From Aricia agestis (Eukaryota > Arthropoda > Insecta > Lepidoptera > Lycaenidae), in contig NC_056412.1 of the NCBI RefSeq assembly GCF_905147365.1, positions 14,996,001-15,060,000 of the forward strand: a DNA stretch of 64,000 nucleotides, in the 5' to 3' direction. Shown piece after piece: positions 55,437 through 64,000 of this stretch; the first letter of the stretch is position 1, and each line of letters begins with the position of its first letter. A program made the translations under genes and the position numbers. A model generated the notes under the pieces. That model searched no databases. It worked only from the letters and a program-made list of their open reading frames with translations, and was not told where the DNA came from.

Positions 55437-56012
55437 CTTGTGTTGTACAGCGATGGGAGCAAATTCTGTGTACATTTGGTTGACAGGCGATAAAGAATGT
55501 GGATAAATCGTATGGAACGCTATAGGCCATCAAACTTAACGGAAACAGTGGCTTATGATGCAGGCTTCGTAATGGTTTGGAGTGGCATATGATTTGGAAC
55601 CCGCACGGAGCTGATGATTATTGATGACGGTACTTTGACAGTACAGGGCTGTAGCACAGACATCCTGGAACTACACGGTGTGCCTTTTACACAGTTTTAG
55701 GTAGCAACTTCAATTTTATGCGCGTCCATAGAGTAAAAAAATGGGGCATTATTACCTAAACGATGCTGGCGTAGCCTAGGTGGAGAGGCCAGCGCGGTCT
55801 ACGGATGTGGATCCGATTGAAGACGTGTGGCACATAAATGGGTGAATGGTACGAGTTAAAACTCCGGTCCAAAATGTGTCCAGGAGCTCGAGTTGGCGCT
55901 ACTGGAGGAGTAGGAGAATATCCCACAGGAAATGATTGACAATCAAAATGCAAGCATGGAATGGCGTATCCAGGCCCTCTTGAAATCCATAGAAGGCATT
56001 ACACGCTTTTAA
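55437..56012 (+). pseudogene. Tc1-like transposase, catalytic half
   Basis: Across frames: VLYSDGSKFCVHLVD (first catalytic Asp; the usual DES reads DGS), NRMERYRPSN, GFVMVWSGI, TRTELMIIDDGTLTVQ and LELHGVPF. A damaged second Asp region follows, then a VDPIEDVWH-like stretch (GCGSD..RRVAHKW), ELELALLEE, ENIPQEMID and QALLKSIEGITRF. Several stops and frameshifts. Confidence 0.8.
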
Positions 56013-56258
56013 CATGGCATTTCTTCAATAAAAATTGAGAATTTAACTTAAAAACTTACTACTGAAATTTCAAAGTTTTTCTTAATTTTTGATTTTTGCT
56101 GATTTTTTTTCTATTTTTCACGTTTTTATGCCCTATATACAATTTATTGTTTAATAATCAATTAGTAAATAAATAAATATATATATAAAAAACAGTGAAC
56201 AATTTTCAAAAAATTTGAAAATTTTGTTATGTTCCTCTAATTTTGCCGGTGTGTTTAT

Positions 56259-57098
56259 ATTTTTTTGGTAAACAAGTTTAGGGGTATCAATGCATTTTTG
56301 GTGGTCATTATATTTGTTCCCTTTTAGAAATATATTCATGAAAATCTTTGCTTACTTTAAATATATTAGAATAATGGGTTGGGTAAATTCGGGGTGATGG
56401 TATCTATTGTGACCTAATTATCCTTTATTACCCTTTTAATTATGGGCCAAAATTTTCAGTCACCAAGCTCCAAGGCCCAGTGGGTTTGCGGTCAGGAAGG
56501 TTGTTGACTTTAATTGTTGAAAATAAAGAACATTAAGTACGGTACATAGTTTAATTTAAATTTTATTATTTTGCGGATAGTAGATGATTTTATTTTCTCC
56601 TATATAGTTTCTATCAGTGAGAGTTTGTAATTAATTTAAATTCACACATTCAATAAATATACTTAGATACTTTTTTAAGATTTCTCAGACTCTGTATCTA
56701 ACAAAATTGTTTACACAGCGAATATGAATAAAGGTGGACTTGCTCTGCACTGGAAGACGAGATTCAGCCACTTACGGTGAAGAACATAATATTATAAGCT
56801 ATGAAATTGAGCTTTATTCTTTCTCGAAGGTCAGGTAGACCTTCAGAACTAAATACCTAGTTGCTGGCCGTTTTTACGTCTGTACAGGCCACAAATAAGT
56901 AAACTTTTAGCTTTCCGAAACTGAGGAAGGTGTGGCCGTCACAGGCTCTTACTCTAGTACGACAGCGACACAAACTCAAATGAAATGCCACTTTGTGACC
57001 TAGGGTTCTATTTTACTCTACGCCACTGCCTATGGCAGTGGCATGGGTAGCTAGACCAGTGTCGGGAGAAAATGAAACCTAGAGCATTTTATTTGAAC
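56259..57098. other. No gene recognised
   Basis: AT-rich; no supported frame or repeat copy beyond short low-complexity runs. Confidence 0.35.
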
Positions 57099-57731
57099 TA
57101 GAGATCGCCCAATGGTCGAAATTCGACTTCAAATAAAAAATTAAATTATAAGTTTCAAATTTCAACGCTTTTCTATTGATATTCTATTTCCTGCGACAGT
57201 CTCAGATTAATAAAGTCAAATGATGACAGACTGGCCGTGTAATCTATATATTTTATACGTGAGCCAAAAACTTTGTAACCCTTTTGACGAAAAATGGGGA
57301 AACGTAGGTGAATGAAATATTGCAAAGTTTTAGTTTATATAATATTGGAGGAGTGCATCGAGCTAATATTATTTTGAAATTATGCTTTTATCATACATTT
57401 TTTTTACAAATAAAACATTACACACACTACAACACACACACTAGGAAAATGACAGATTTTTGAGTGACAAGCCTATACATACCAATTGTACTCGTTTATT
57501 AATGGTTGAAGTCTGTTGACATCAAGGTGACAAATTGAAAATTGATTATAAATTTTTTATAAAATCTTAGACAATGCTTACACGGCCAGTCTGAGATCAG
57601 CTGAGTGCCAGAGACAAGAATTGAAAAAAAAATATGATAAAGTCAATATTTTTTACAAAATATAGGTAGTAGGTAGTCCTAATGTCGTTGTAGCTAAGGT
57701 CAAATTTCGACTATTGGGCGATCTCTAGTTA
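57097..57731. mobile_element. Element with about 32-bp terminal inverted repeats
   Basis: ACTAGAGATCGCCCAATGGT (57098 onward) and, inverted, the same at 57700-57729 with two mismatches over 32 bp. It contains one arm of a larger inverted repeat (57246-57450 with 57833-58036). Target duplication unclear. Confidence 0.65.
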
Positions 57732-58036
57732 TAATAATTGTCTAACAGTAGTTAAGATTCAATAAAAAAAAATCTCAATCTATTTCTAATTTGGCAACAG
57801 ACTTCAACTATAAATAAAAGACTTGTCAATCAAAATATCCTAGTGTATGTGTTGTAGTGTGTGTAATGTTTTATTTGTTTAAAAAAAATATGATAAAAGC
57901 ATAATTTCAAAATAATATTAGGTCGATGCACTCCTTCACCACATCAACTATAACTGTGCAAAATTTCAATCATCTATGTTTCCGCATTTTTCGTCAAAAG
58001 GGATCCAAAGTTTTTCGCTCGCGTATTAATATATAG
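57246..58036. repeat. Long inverted repeat, about 200-bp arms
   Basis: 57246-57450 and 57833-58036 are inverted copies at roughly 80% identity (AAAACTTTG, CCCTTTTGACGAAAAATG, GGAGTGCATCGA, ATATTATTTTGAAATTATGC, AACATTACACACACTACAAC). One arm is inside the 57097-57731 element and one outside, so two copies of the same repeat lie head to head. Confidence 0.7.
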
Positions 58037-59145
58037 ATTTTTGTCTGTGACGTCTCGGTGACGGGAGCGGTGGACAAACACAAAACTCGTTTCAACATAA
58101 TGCTAGTGTCACTGAAGCCAATAACGAGCAATAAATTTTCATATCTAGATGACGGCTCGATAATATGATAAATAGATGTTGGGAGTTTTATCATGATTAA
58201 TCTCTTGCTTTGAATAAATGTAATTTATGCATTAAACTTCTTTAAGAGTATCGGATAGTAACGCGTTCAATAAAAAATTGTAAAGTGGAAGGATCGTATG
58301 ATCCATTTCTTTATTGCTCTGCTTGAGCGATTATAATGGTCTTTGGCACGAGTAAAGACTAGAGCACGGGTAATAACTTTGACTATTTTTTATCATGGCA
58401 AAATGTATACATGTCAATTATTTTTACATGCTCAATGCTCAAGTTGTAGTCATCATTTCGTAAGGAATGGATATTATCATTGCGCTCAATCGACAAAAAT
58501 TTATTCTCATGATAACAGTTGGATGATAGATCTGCTGTATGTCAATTAGCATTTAGTATAGAAAACTAATGACAGACGGCAAGATTTAGCAACAAGCAGT
58601 TGGAGCTACATGATTTTGTCACCAGATATTGTGTAATATCTGATGTCAAAATACTTATGCTTACCAGTGGCAAGACATAAAATAATCCTGCTAATTGATC
58701 CGCCTCCTCGTATACGGGAGCATACAGTAAGCGAATATTTTGTATATTGTCCTATATCTACTTGAGTAAAATGACGTTAAAAGCTCCTGTAATGTGAATC
58801 TCCTCAGACTATTAAGCAGAACCTTGAGCGTCAAGGCTTGTTGCGTATTTTCCATAACTACCCGCGTTGGCGTAGCGTAATCGTTCTCAACTCGTTAGCT
58901 ACATATTGCTGAATAACGTCATGATAAGAGTAAGTTTACAACGAGACGAGAACTGCGGCAAGACGCGACGACACGTCAAAATTAGAGATTGACAATTCAA
59001 AATCTACAGACAGCATCCGCGTCGCGTCATAGGCGGTAGCCGACGCATAAAAATGTATCGTTTACCGTACTAAATAATATCATAATTATTATGTAATAAC
59101 GTACTGAATGAAATAAAATCATAACATCACATTGCTCATATTAAA
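58037..59145. other. No gene recognised
   Basis: No supported frame, RNA gene or repeat copy. 58915-59040 is GC-richer (CGAGACGAGAACTGCGGCAA) but shows no motif. Confidence 0.35.
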
Positions 59146-59442
59146 AGGCACTTTGCAGACGACGGGGCGGGACGGGCCGGTCAATTTCGCTGCGTACGCC
59201 CGTCGATGTCTGCGGCTGCCCGCTCCGCATACATAAAGAACACGCCGTCTGCGTTACTGCATGTAAACTGTTTTGTGTGATCCACGGCGGGCATCCGCGG
59301 ACATGCGCCGCCAGTGCCCGCCGAGCACCTGCGGCACGGTCTTTTTGCCCGCCGTGTGCGTTTGGTAATATATATTCCCTTTGTGCTATCGTTCTCGGCG
59401 AAATTGACCGGCCCGCCCCGCCCCGTCATCTGCAAAGCGCCT
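59146..59442. mobile_element. GC-rich 297-bp MITE with 45-bp terminal inverted repeats
   Basis: 59146-59190 and 59398-59442 are inverted copies with three mismatches in 45 (GGGCGGGACGGGCCGGTCAA core). Interior is well above 55% GC in a window that is mostly AT-rich. Flanked by AAA on both sides. The 84-codon frame inside is a by-product. Confidence 0.83.
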
Positions 59443-59985
59443 AAATGTAAATTTTTCTAATAGAATAACGGAGATGTCGTTAACAAAAATTTCTTGTAAT
59501 ATCAAAAGAATGAGAAATCCACTCAGATGATTTTATCAAGCGTGGATCGTAATTCCTATATTGCAATTATTAATTTGGTATTCGATACACGCTTGCCCAA
59601 TCATAATAACTCATTCGAGCAATTCCTATCGACGTTTTCATTCTTTATTGCGATCATAAACAATAAATAATAGGAATGAAAGCAGCCAGATGAAAATATT
59701 CGAAACAAGAGAAAAAAGGTCAGAGATAAAAAGTGCGAAATGAGCAGAGAGAGTCCTGCACTCGACTTTTTCATTAAACATACCTCTTTAGTATTTTTTT
59801 TCATTTAAAAAATGGAATATTTTATATAGTTTTCAATAGGATATATTACTATTTACTGCAATGTTTTCATGCTAGAATCAGCACCAGCTTCGTTCGTTGT
59901 TCGATGTTAGACAACTTTTCTGTCACTATTCTAATATGACGCGTGCCAACACGTTGCGCGTTGGTTGGGTTATTTACTACGAGTA
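59443..59985. other. No gene recognised
   Basis: AT-rich; nothing supported. Confidence 0.35.
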
Positions 59986-59987
59986 TA

Positions 59988-60245
59988 CAGGGTGTAACAA
60001 AAATAAGTGATAATACTTTAAGGTGTGTACGTGTTCCTTGTAGAGAGTTCGCTGTGAAAGTAGCAGCTCTGAAAGACGAAATTTTTTTTCACTTTTGTAT
60101 GGGCTAGGGCCCGAGCGTCACGAGTTTCCCCATACAAAAGTGAAAAAAAAATTTGGTCTTTCAGCGCTGCTACTTTCACAGTGAACTCTCTACAAGGAAC
60201 ACGTACACACCCTAAAGTATTATCACTTATTTTTGTTACACCCTG
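59988..60245. mobile_element. TA-flanked foldback MITE (copy 3)
   Basis: TA at 59986-59987 and 60246-60247; termini CAGGGTGTAACAAAAATAAG and its reverse complement. Nearly the whole element pairs with itself (arms about 115 bp). Highly similar to 20370-20628, with the centre inverted relative to that copy (GGGCCCGAGCGTCACGAGTT here). Confidence 0.87.
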
Positions 60246-60306
60246 TATATTGTGCTAGTAGCGCCCTCTGCTCCGACTTTTTCGTAGTATTCCCTATTAT
60301 AATATA

Positions 60307-60373
60307 GTCGGTCAAAAAAGTGAAGAAATTAAAAAGTTTGCCACTTTTTAATTTTTTCACTTTTTTGACAGAC
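60307..60373. repeat. Hairpin, 31-bp arms with two mismatches, 5-base loop
   Basis: 60307-60337 pairs with 60343-60373 (GTCAAAAAAGTGAA and onward). Confidence 0.85.
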
Positions 60374-61231
60374 TTTATACAGTATACATACTATATAAAA
60401 TATTACATACTAGCTGACTTAGCAAACGTTGTAATATCTGAAACTCTTTGGGACTCCCGAAAAAGAAGATCCTTTTAGTCGATTGACCCAGCAGAAGCCT
60501 TGAATTGAAATAAGTATGACCGTGGCAGAATGAAATCGATAGCATGCAAGTTGTAAAGGCCGATGGACTAAATACTAAACAGATCGATAGTAAAGGTCAT
60601 AACTCATAAGTATCTTGCCTTGAAAAATATTTTTAAATTCACCTCTGAATTTTTTTTTCTCTGGGAGTTTCTGGTAGACTTTAAAAATCTGTAGTTGACA
60701 TTTTTGTTTGGCGGAAATTTTATTTTTATGCTATTTGTTTGGAAGTGGACTAAATCAGAATTAGTCGGAACTCGGAGCAGAGAGAGATACAAGCACATAC
60801 AGTAAACAATCCGACCAAAATCCTACATGTTGTCATATCAGAATATTGACAGAAACGTTGTCAAACGTGGAACATATTACTGTCTATGCTAGTGCTGCCT
60901 CTAGCGTAAAGAAATAGCAGTAATCCTATTAAAATACAGGAATAGAGACACAGCTATAAATGTCATATGCATTGGCCGCAAGAGCCTTGACATCCCCACT
61001 ACTCAGTCCACTGAACAGTGAGCATATCACTGCTCGCTCTGCTGGAAAATGTTCAACACGATGGCCAGAACCGTTCGTCACTTCGCAGAGATGTTATTTC
61101 AATCACTTTATTTATTTATTTTTTTACATCATTGCCTTTGTTGTTGAAGTTAAAGTAAGTTTATTTCTAAGAAATAATATATTAGTATTGTAACAGCAAA
61201 GGAGATATTCTCATAGAATTAGTTCTATAAA
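60374..61231. other. No gene recognised; one repeat end
   Basis: 60412-60440 is a short start of the repeat described at 34690-35690. Otherwise unassigned AT-rich sequence. Confidence 0.4.
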
Positions 61232-61364
61232 GACGCGCTGTCAAAGAAAAGGTGGCGCGATGAACTAGACGCTGCTGATAAAGAGTGGCAAAATTTAGCA
61301 AAGGATAAAGACATGTGGAAGGAGAGAGGGGAGGCCTTTGCCCAGCAGTGGGACACCATCGGCT

Positions 61365-61397
<33 letters not shown>
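61232..61397 (+). mobile_element. RTE-type LINE 3' end with (TAA)n tail
   Basis: 61232-61369 is open and reads DALSKKRWRDELDAADKEW, then MWKERGEAFAQQWDT and a TAA stop, the C-terminus of an RTE ORF2. The tail (TAA)n runs to about 61397. Everything upstream of the last 46 codons is missing, the usual 5' truncation. This is a different family from the one at 12147-12645. Confidence 0.82.
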
Positions 61398-61479
61398 CTC
61401 GTCTATAACATCAAGAGAATGTATTTACAAGTAGATGACGCCCGCAATTTCCGACAACGCGAACCGTACATTTTTCTGG

Positions 61480-61620
61480 GATAAAAGTGTTCTTATGTCC
61501 TTAACGACTGAAAGTATATCCATACCAAATTTCATCAAAATCGGTTCAGTGGTTTGGGCATGAAGAGGTAACAGACAAACAGATGAATTTTTCCGACATA
61601 TTATAATATTATGTAAGTCG
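61480..61620 (-). repeat. Copy of the CCGATTTTGATGAAATTTGG repeat
   Basis: On the minus strand: CTGTTTGTCTGTTACCTCTT, CCCAAACCACTGAACCGATT, TGATGAAATTTGGTATGGAT; same family as 51040-51385. Confidence 0.6.
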
Positions 61621-61639
61621 CTTGACAGTGAACCTAGAT

Positions 61640-61802
61640 AGAAAACTTTCTTTCCCCGTGCGAATTTCTTACACCGCGCGCCGGTTCTTCTCGCCGGATT
61701 AGTTCCCGAACCGCGACCGGTGGCAAGCCTCATGTAGGACGTTCTGAAAGTGTTTGATTCAAATCTATTCAGAAATAAAACATTTTTTGTTCGTATTCGA
61801 GT
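61640..61802 (+). mobile_element. 3' UTR fragment of the Jockey/BS-like LINE
   Basis: CCGTGCGAATTTCTTACACC, GCCGGTTCTTCTCGCCGGA, TAGTTCCCGAACCG and AAATCTATTCAGAAATAAAA match 2848-2965, the 3' end of the LINE at 1837-3003. Its tail is interrupted by the MITE at 61803. Confidence 0.75.
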
Positions 61803-62101
61803 CATAAAGTTAATATACCTAGCGGAATAGAGCAACAATTTCGAACTGTCAAACGAAACCGAAATTGGTTTCATCTGTGTGTAAAAATATGTGTACGTAT
61901 ACACTTACACAAGCATGATTGAACATGATTTCTATGAGATTAAATTGTCAACGTGCGGCACGTGCCGACTGGACGTCAAAAACAGAGTGCTGCTGTCATG
62001 TATCACACGTCTCTTTTTACCACGCAGTGTTACTGATAGTGACATCTCTCTTGCTCGGGCCTTTGTTTCTCTATACCGCTAGGTATAATATTAACTTTAT
62101 G
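61803..62101 (+). mobile_element. 299-bp MITE with 8-bp target duplication (copy 3, intact)
   Basis: ATTCGAGT at 61795-61802 and 62102-62109. Termini CATAAAGTTAATATACCTAG and the reverse complement of CATAAAGTTAATATTATACC. An 8-bp duplication fits hAT- or P-type transposases. Copies at 15564-15860 and 26612-26898. Confidence 0.88.
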
Positions 62102-62109
62102 ATTCGAGT

Positions 62110-63165
62110 AGAGCATCAGCTAAAATGTAAAAAGAAAAGTTTGTTCCTTTCTTTCTTTTTTACGATCTTACTTTCTTTTCTTTTTCTCTCTCTCTTAATA
62201 CGACTCTTCGCTTCTAAAGAGAAAATCTCTTACACTTGAATACTCGTCTCGTAAACAAACATCGTAAATTGTAATGAGATTAAGTTCGTTAATACGTAAT
62301 TATATTTGTTCAGCGCCACTGTTTGAATTCCATTAGGAGACTAACGTTGATAGGTAAAGCCTTATTTATCTATTCCTTTACTGTTTACAACTAGGCACTG
62401 AAAATTTAATGTTGTTTTATTAATGCATTGATTGTATTTTACGGTCTTAGCTTAGCGAGCTGAGATTACATTAAATTTATTTTATACTCTACTCTATCAC
62501 AATAAAAATTATCCTATGTCCTTTACCGTAGCTGAAGGCAATTCGTATTAATTCATACTAAATTACATCAAAATCAATTCAGTGGGGAAGAAGTAACAAG
62601 CAGACAAACATGCAAATTTATACTTAGTGATTTTTATAGTTAATAATCCCAGTTTTGTATCAACAAAAAATAATAATTTTAGAAGTCGTTTGAAAAGTGT
62701 AACTCAAGGACCGTTCGTCCCTTATTTGCGTTGTAACATGATTTATCACGTACATATTAGTGAAATTGTGCCCCGGCTATGACACCGACAGGCGCACGTA
62801 ATCACACGCTGCCATTTACTGAAGCTGACACCCGCTGACATTTGCTGCCGAGAATACGTAAGGTAATTTTGATTGCAAATTCATGTTCGCTTGTTTCCTG
62901 TTCCCGTGCACATACACATCCGTGAGAGATGAAATACTAATTACAAAAACCGTGTTGCTGTATCTAGACAATATTTTTTAACCCCGGGCCCCAGCATAAA
63001 AATAGGTGTGTAATATAACGCGTCTTTCTTTTTGTCTGTCTGTTTGTGTGTGCAATGTGCATGTGAGTGTGTGTGATGTGTACCGATTTCGTAATATCCT
63101 CGCTAGTTTAATAAACACACACGGCTAGTTCAGTAATGTAAAAAAATAGAGGGAGTTTCACTTAT
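62110..63165. other. No gene recognised
   Basis: C/T-rich low complexity at 62140-62200, a fragment of the CCGATT repeat at about 62560-62620, otherwise unassigned. Confidence 0.35.
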
Positions 63166-63309
63166 AATACCACAAGAGCTTCAAAATTATCGGATATTTC
63201 CCGATAGGTTCGTTGCAAACAAATGAAGGATTCAAGTTTTTGACGACTTTATTTGTTTGCAGGGAACCTTGAGGAAAATGCCAGATAATTTTGAAGCTCG
63301 TGTGGTATT
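63166..63309. repeat. Inverted repeat, 26-bp arms
   Basis: AATACCACAAGAGCTTCAAA onward (63166-63191) and its reverse complement at 63284-63309 with one mismatch; probably a small MITE. Confidence 0.75.
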
Positions 63310-63314
63310 CGGGG

Positions 63315-63525
63315 GATTATTTTTCCGTCCCAAATGTCGGCCAATATAATTGCACCATGAGACACAATTGAATTCAACCTGTCAGTTTGACGTGTTTGTC
63401 TTTTATATATAGCAACTACCAGAGAAAATTTTCAAAAAATTATCAGTATAATACCATGTAGGTTGTACCACGTGACGTCGAATGGTGCAATTCTATTGGT
63501 CGATATTTGGGTCGGAAAAATAATC
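63315..63525. mobile_element. 211-bp MITE with 44-bp terminal inverted repeats
   Basis: GATTATTTTTCCGTCCCAAA at 63315 and the reverse complement of GATTATTTTTCCGACCCAAA at 63525; 4 mismatches in 44. It lies 5 bp from the previous inverted repeat. Confidence 0.8.
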
Positions 63526-64000
63526 ACAGAAATTCATAGAAACCAGTAGTGTTACTGCCAACCTTTATCCGTAAATTTTCAGACCCTGATTAAGTGTCTC
63601 AAATTTAATTTGGGTGCCCACTCGTCGTGTAATTCAATTCAAGACGGTTTTATGAGAGACTATTTATTCACGAGAGACTAAAGTGAGGGTTAATTAAATT
63701 TAATGTGGGTTATAATTTTGTATTATGAAGCACTATTTTTTTTGGAGATGAAAACATTAACAATAATTAAAACACAAAAACCTCGCTTAAAATCAAGGTT
63801 TGAAATTAATTTTGAAATAATTTTGTACAATCTACCATGTTTTATGTAAAACCAACACCAAAAATAAAACCGCATAAGCATACTCTTTGTTATGTTAACA
63901 AGCAAAGCATTCTTTGTTAGAGGAAAACTATGTAGGTGAAAAGTTAGACGACTTAAATTCCTTAGTTTATTTTTTTTTTTTTCTTATTTGAGACATTTCT
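63526..64000. other. No gene recognised
   Basis: AT-rich to the window end, with no supported frame or repeat copy. Confidence 0.35.

Larger units (their letters stand above)
52497..56258 (+). mobile_element. Tc1-like DNA transposon, decayed, carrying nested insertions
   Basis: Terminal inverted repeats of about 27 bp: CACACTGGCAAAATTAGAGG and AACATA at the left (52501-52527), and the reverse complement with CACACCGGC at the right (about 56227-56256). The transposase lies on the plus strand in two pieces (52740-53170, 55437-56012) separated by a LINE fragment and a TIR element. Known: Tc1 elements insert at TA. Confidence 0.85.

Noticed and set aside
59181..59435. An 84-codon GC-rich gene
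   Set aside because: It lies wholly within the terminal repeats and centre of the GC-rich MITE.

Overview
The window reads as a transposon-dense, AT-rich insect nuclear region, most likely from a moth or butterfly. That assignment is inference. It rests on tRNA-headed SINEs, an RTE-type LINE 3' end shared with a SINE, Jockey/CR1 non-LTR elements and many TTAA, TA and 8-bp-target MITEs, a mixture typical of Lepidoptera. I recognise no host protein-coding gene, rRNA or functional tRNA. Every coding segment I can name belongs to a mobile element.

Layout. Positions 31-11792 look like one DIRS-type tyrosine-recombinase retrotransposon with inverted terminal repeats (31-241 and 11535-11792) and an internal complementary region (11340-11462) that is exactly complementary to both extremities. 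Its gag, RT/RNase H and tyrosine recombinase are decayed. It is interrupted by a Jockey-like LINE (1837-3003), a MITE (4486-4674), an RTE LINE 3' fragment (about 5187-5390) and a nearly complete CR1-group LINE (ORF1 6460-7644, ORF2 about 7643-10545, tail at about 11090). From 12 to 38 kb there are SINEs, LINE tails, foldback and MITE elements (including three copies of a 465-bp TTAA element), an IR-bounded 2.5-kb composite at 24472-27009, a Jockey fragment at 28080-28757 and a short element-derived ORF at 31374-31685.

At 38.6-46.9 kb a decayed mariner (minus strand) is split by a full-length non-LTR element (39439-46784). That element's ORF2 is in turn split by a 2672-bp LTR element (42232-44903) with 156-bp LTRs identical by eye and a TTGA target duplication. 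The LTR element keeps one 751-codon frame with Gag, retropepsin and remnants of RNase H/integrase but no RT, so it looks non-autonomous and recent.

From 48.6 kb there is a SINE with an 11-bp target duplication, an AT-rich minisatellite and several perfect hairpins. A Tc1-like element (52497-56258) follows, carrying a LINE fragment, a 1.07-kb TIR element, a SINE and a hAT-like MITE nested to four levels. The last 8 kb hold long inverted repeats, a GC-rich MITE, an RTE 3' end and more MITEs.

The most notable points are the DIRS element whose ends and internal complementary region stay perfectly matched while its interior has decayed, the in-frame deleted LTR element, the SINE/LINE shared tail, and at least eight local near-perfect inverted duplications with tiny spacers.
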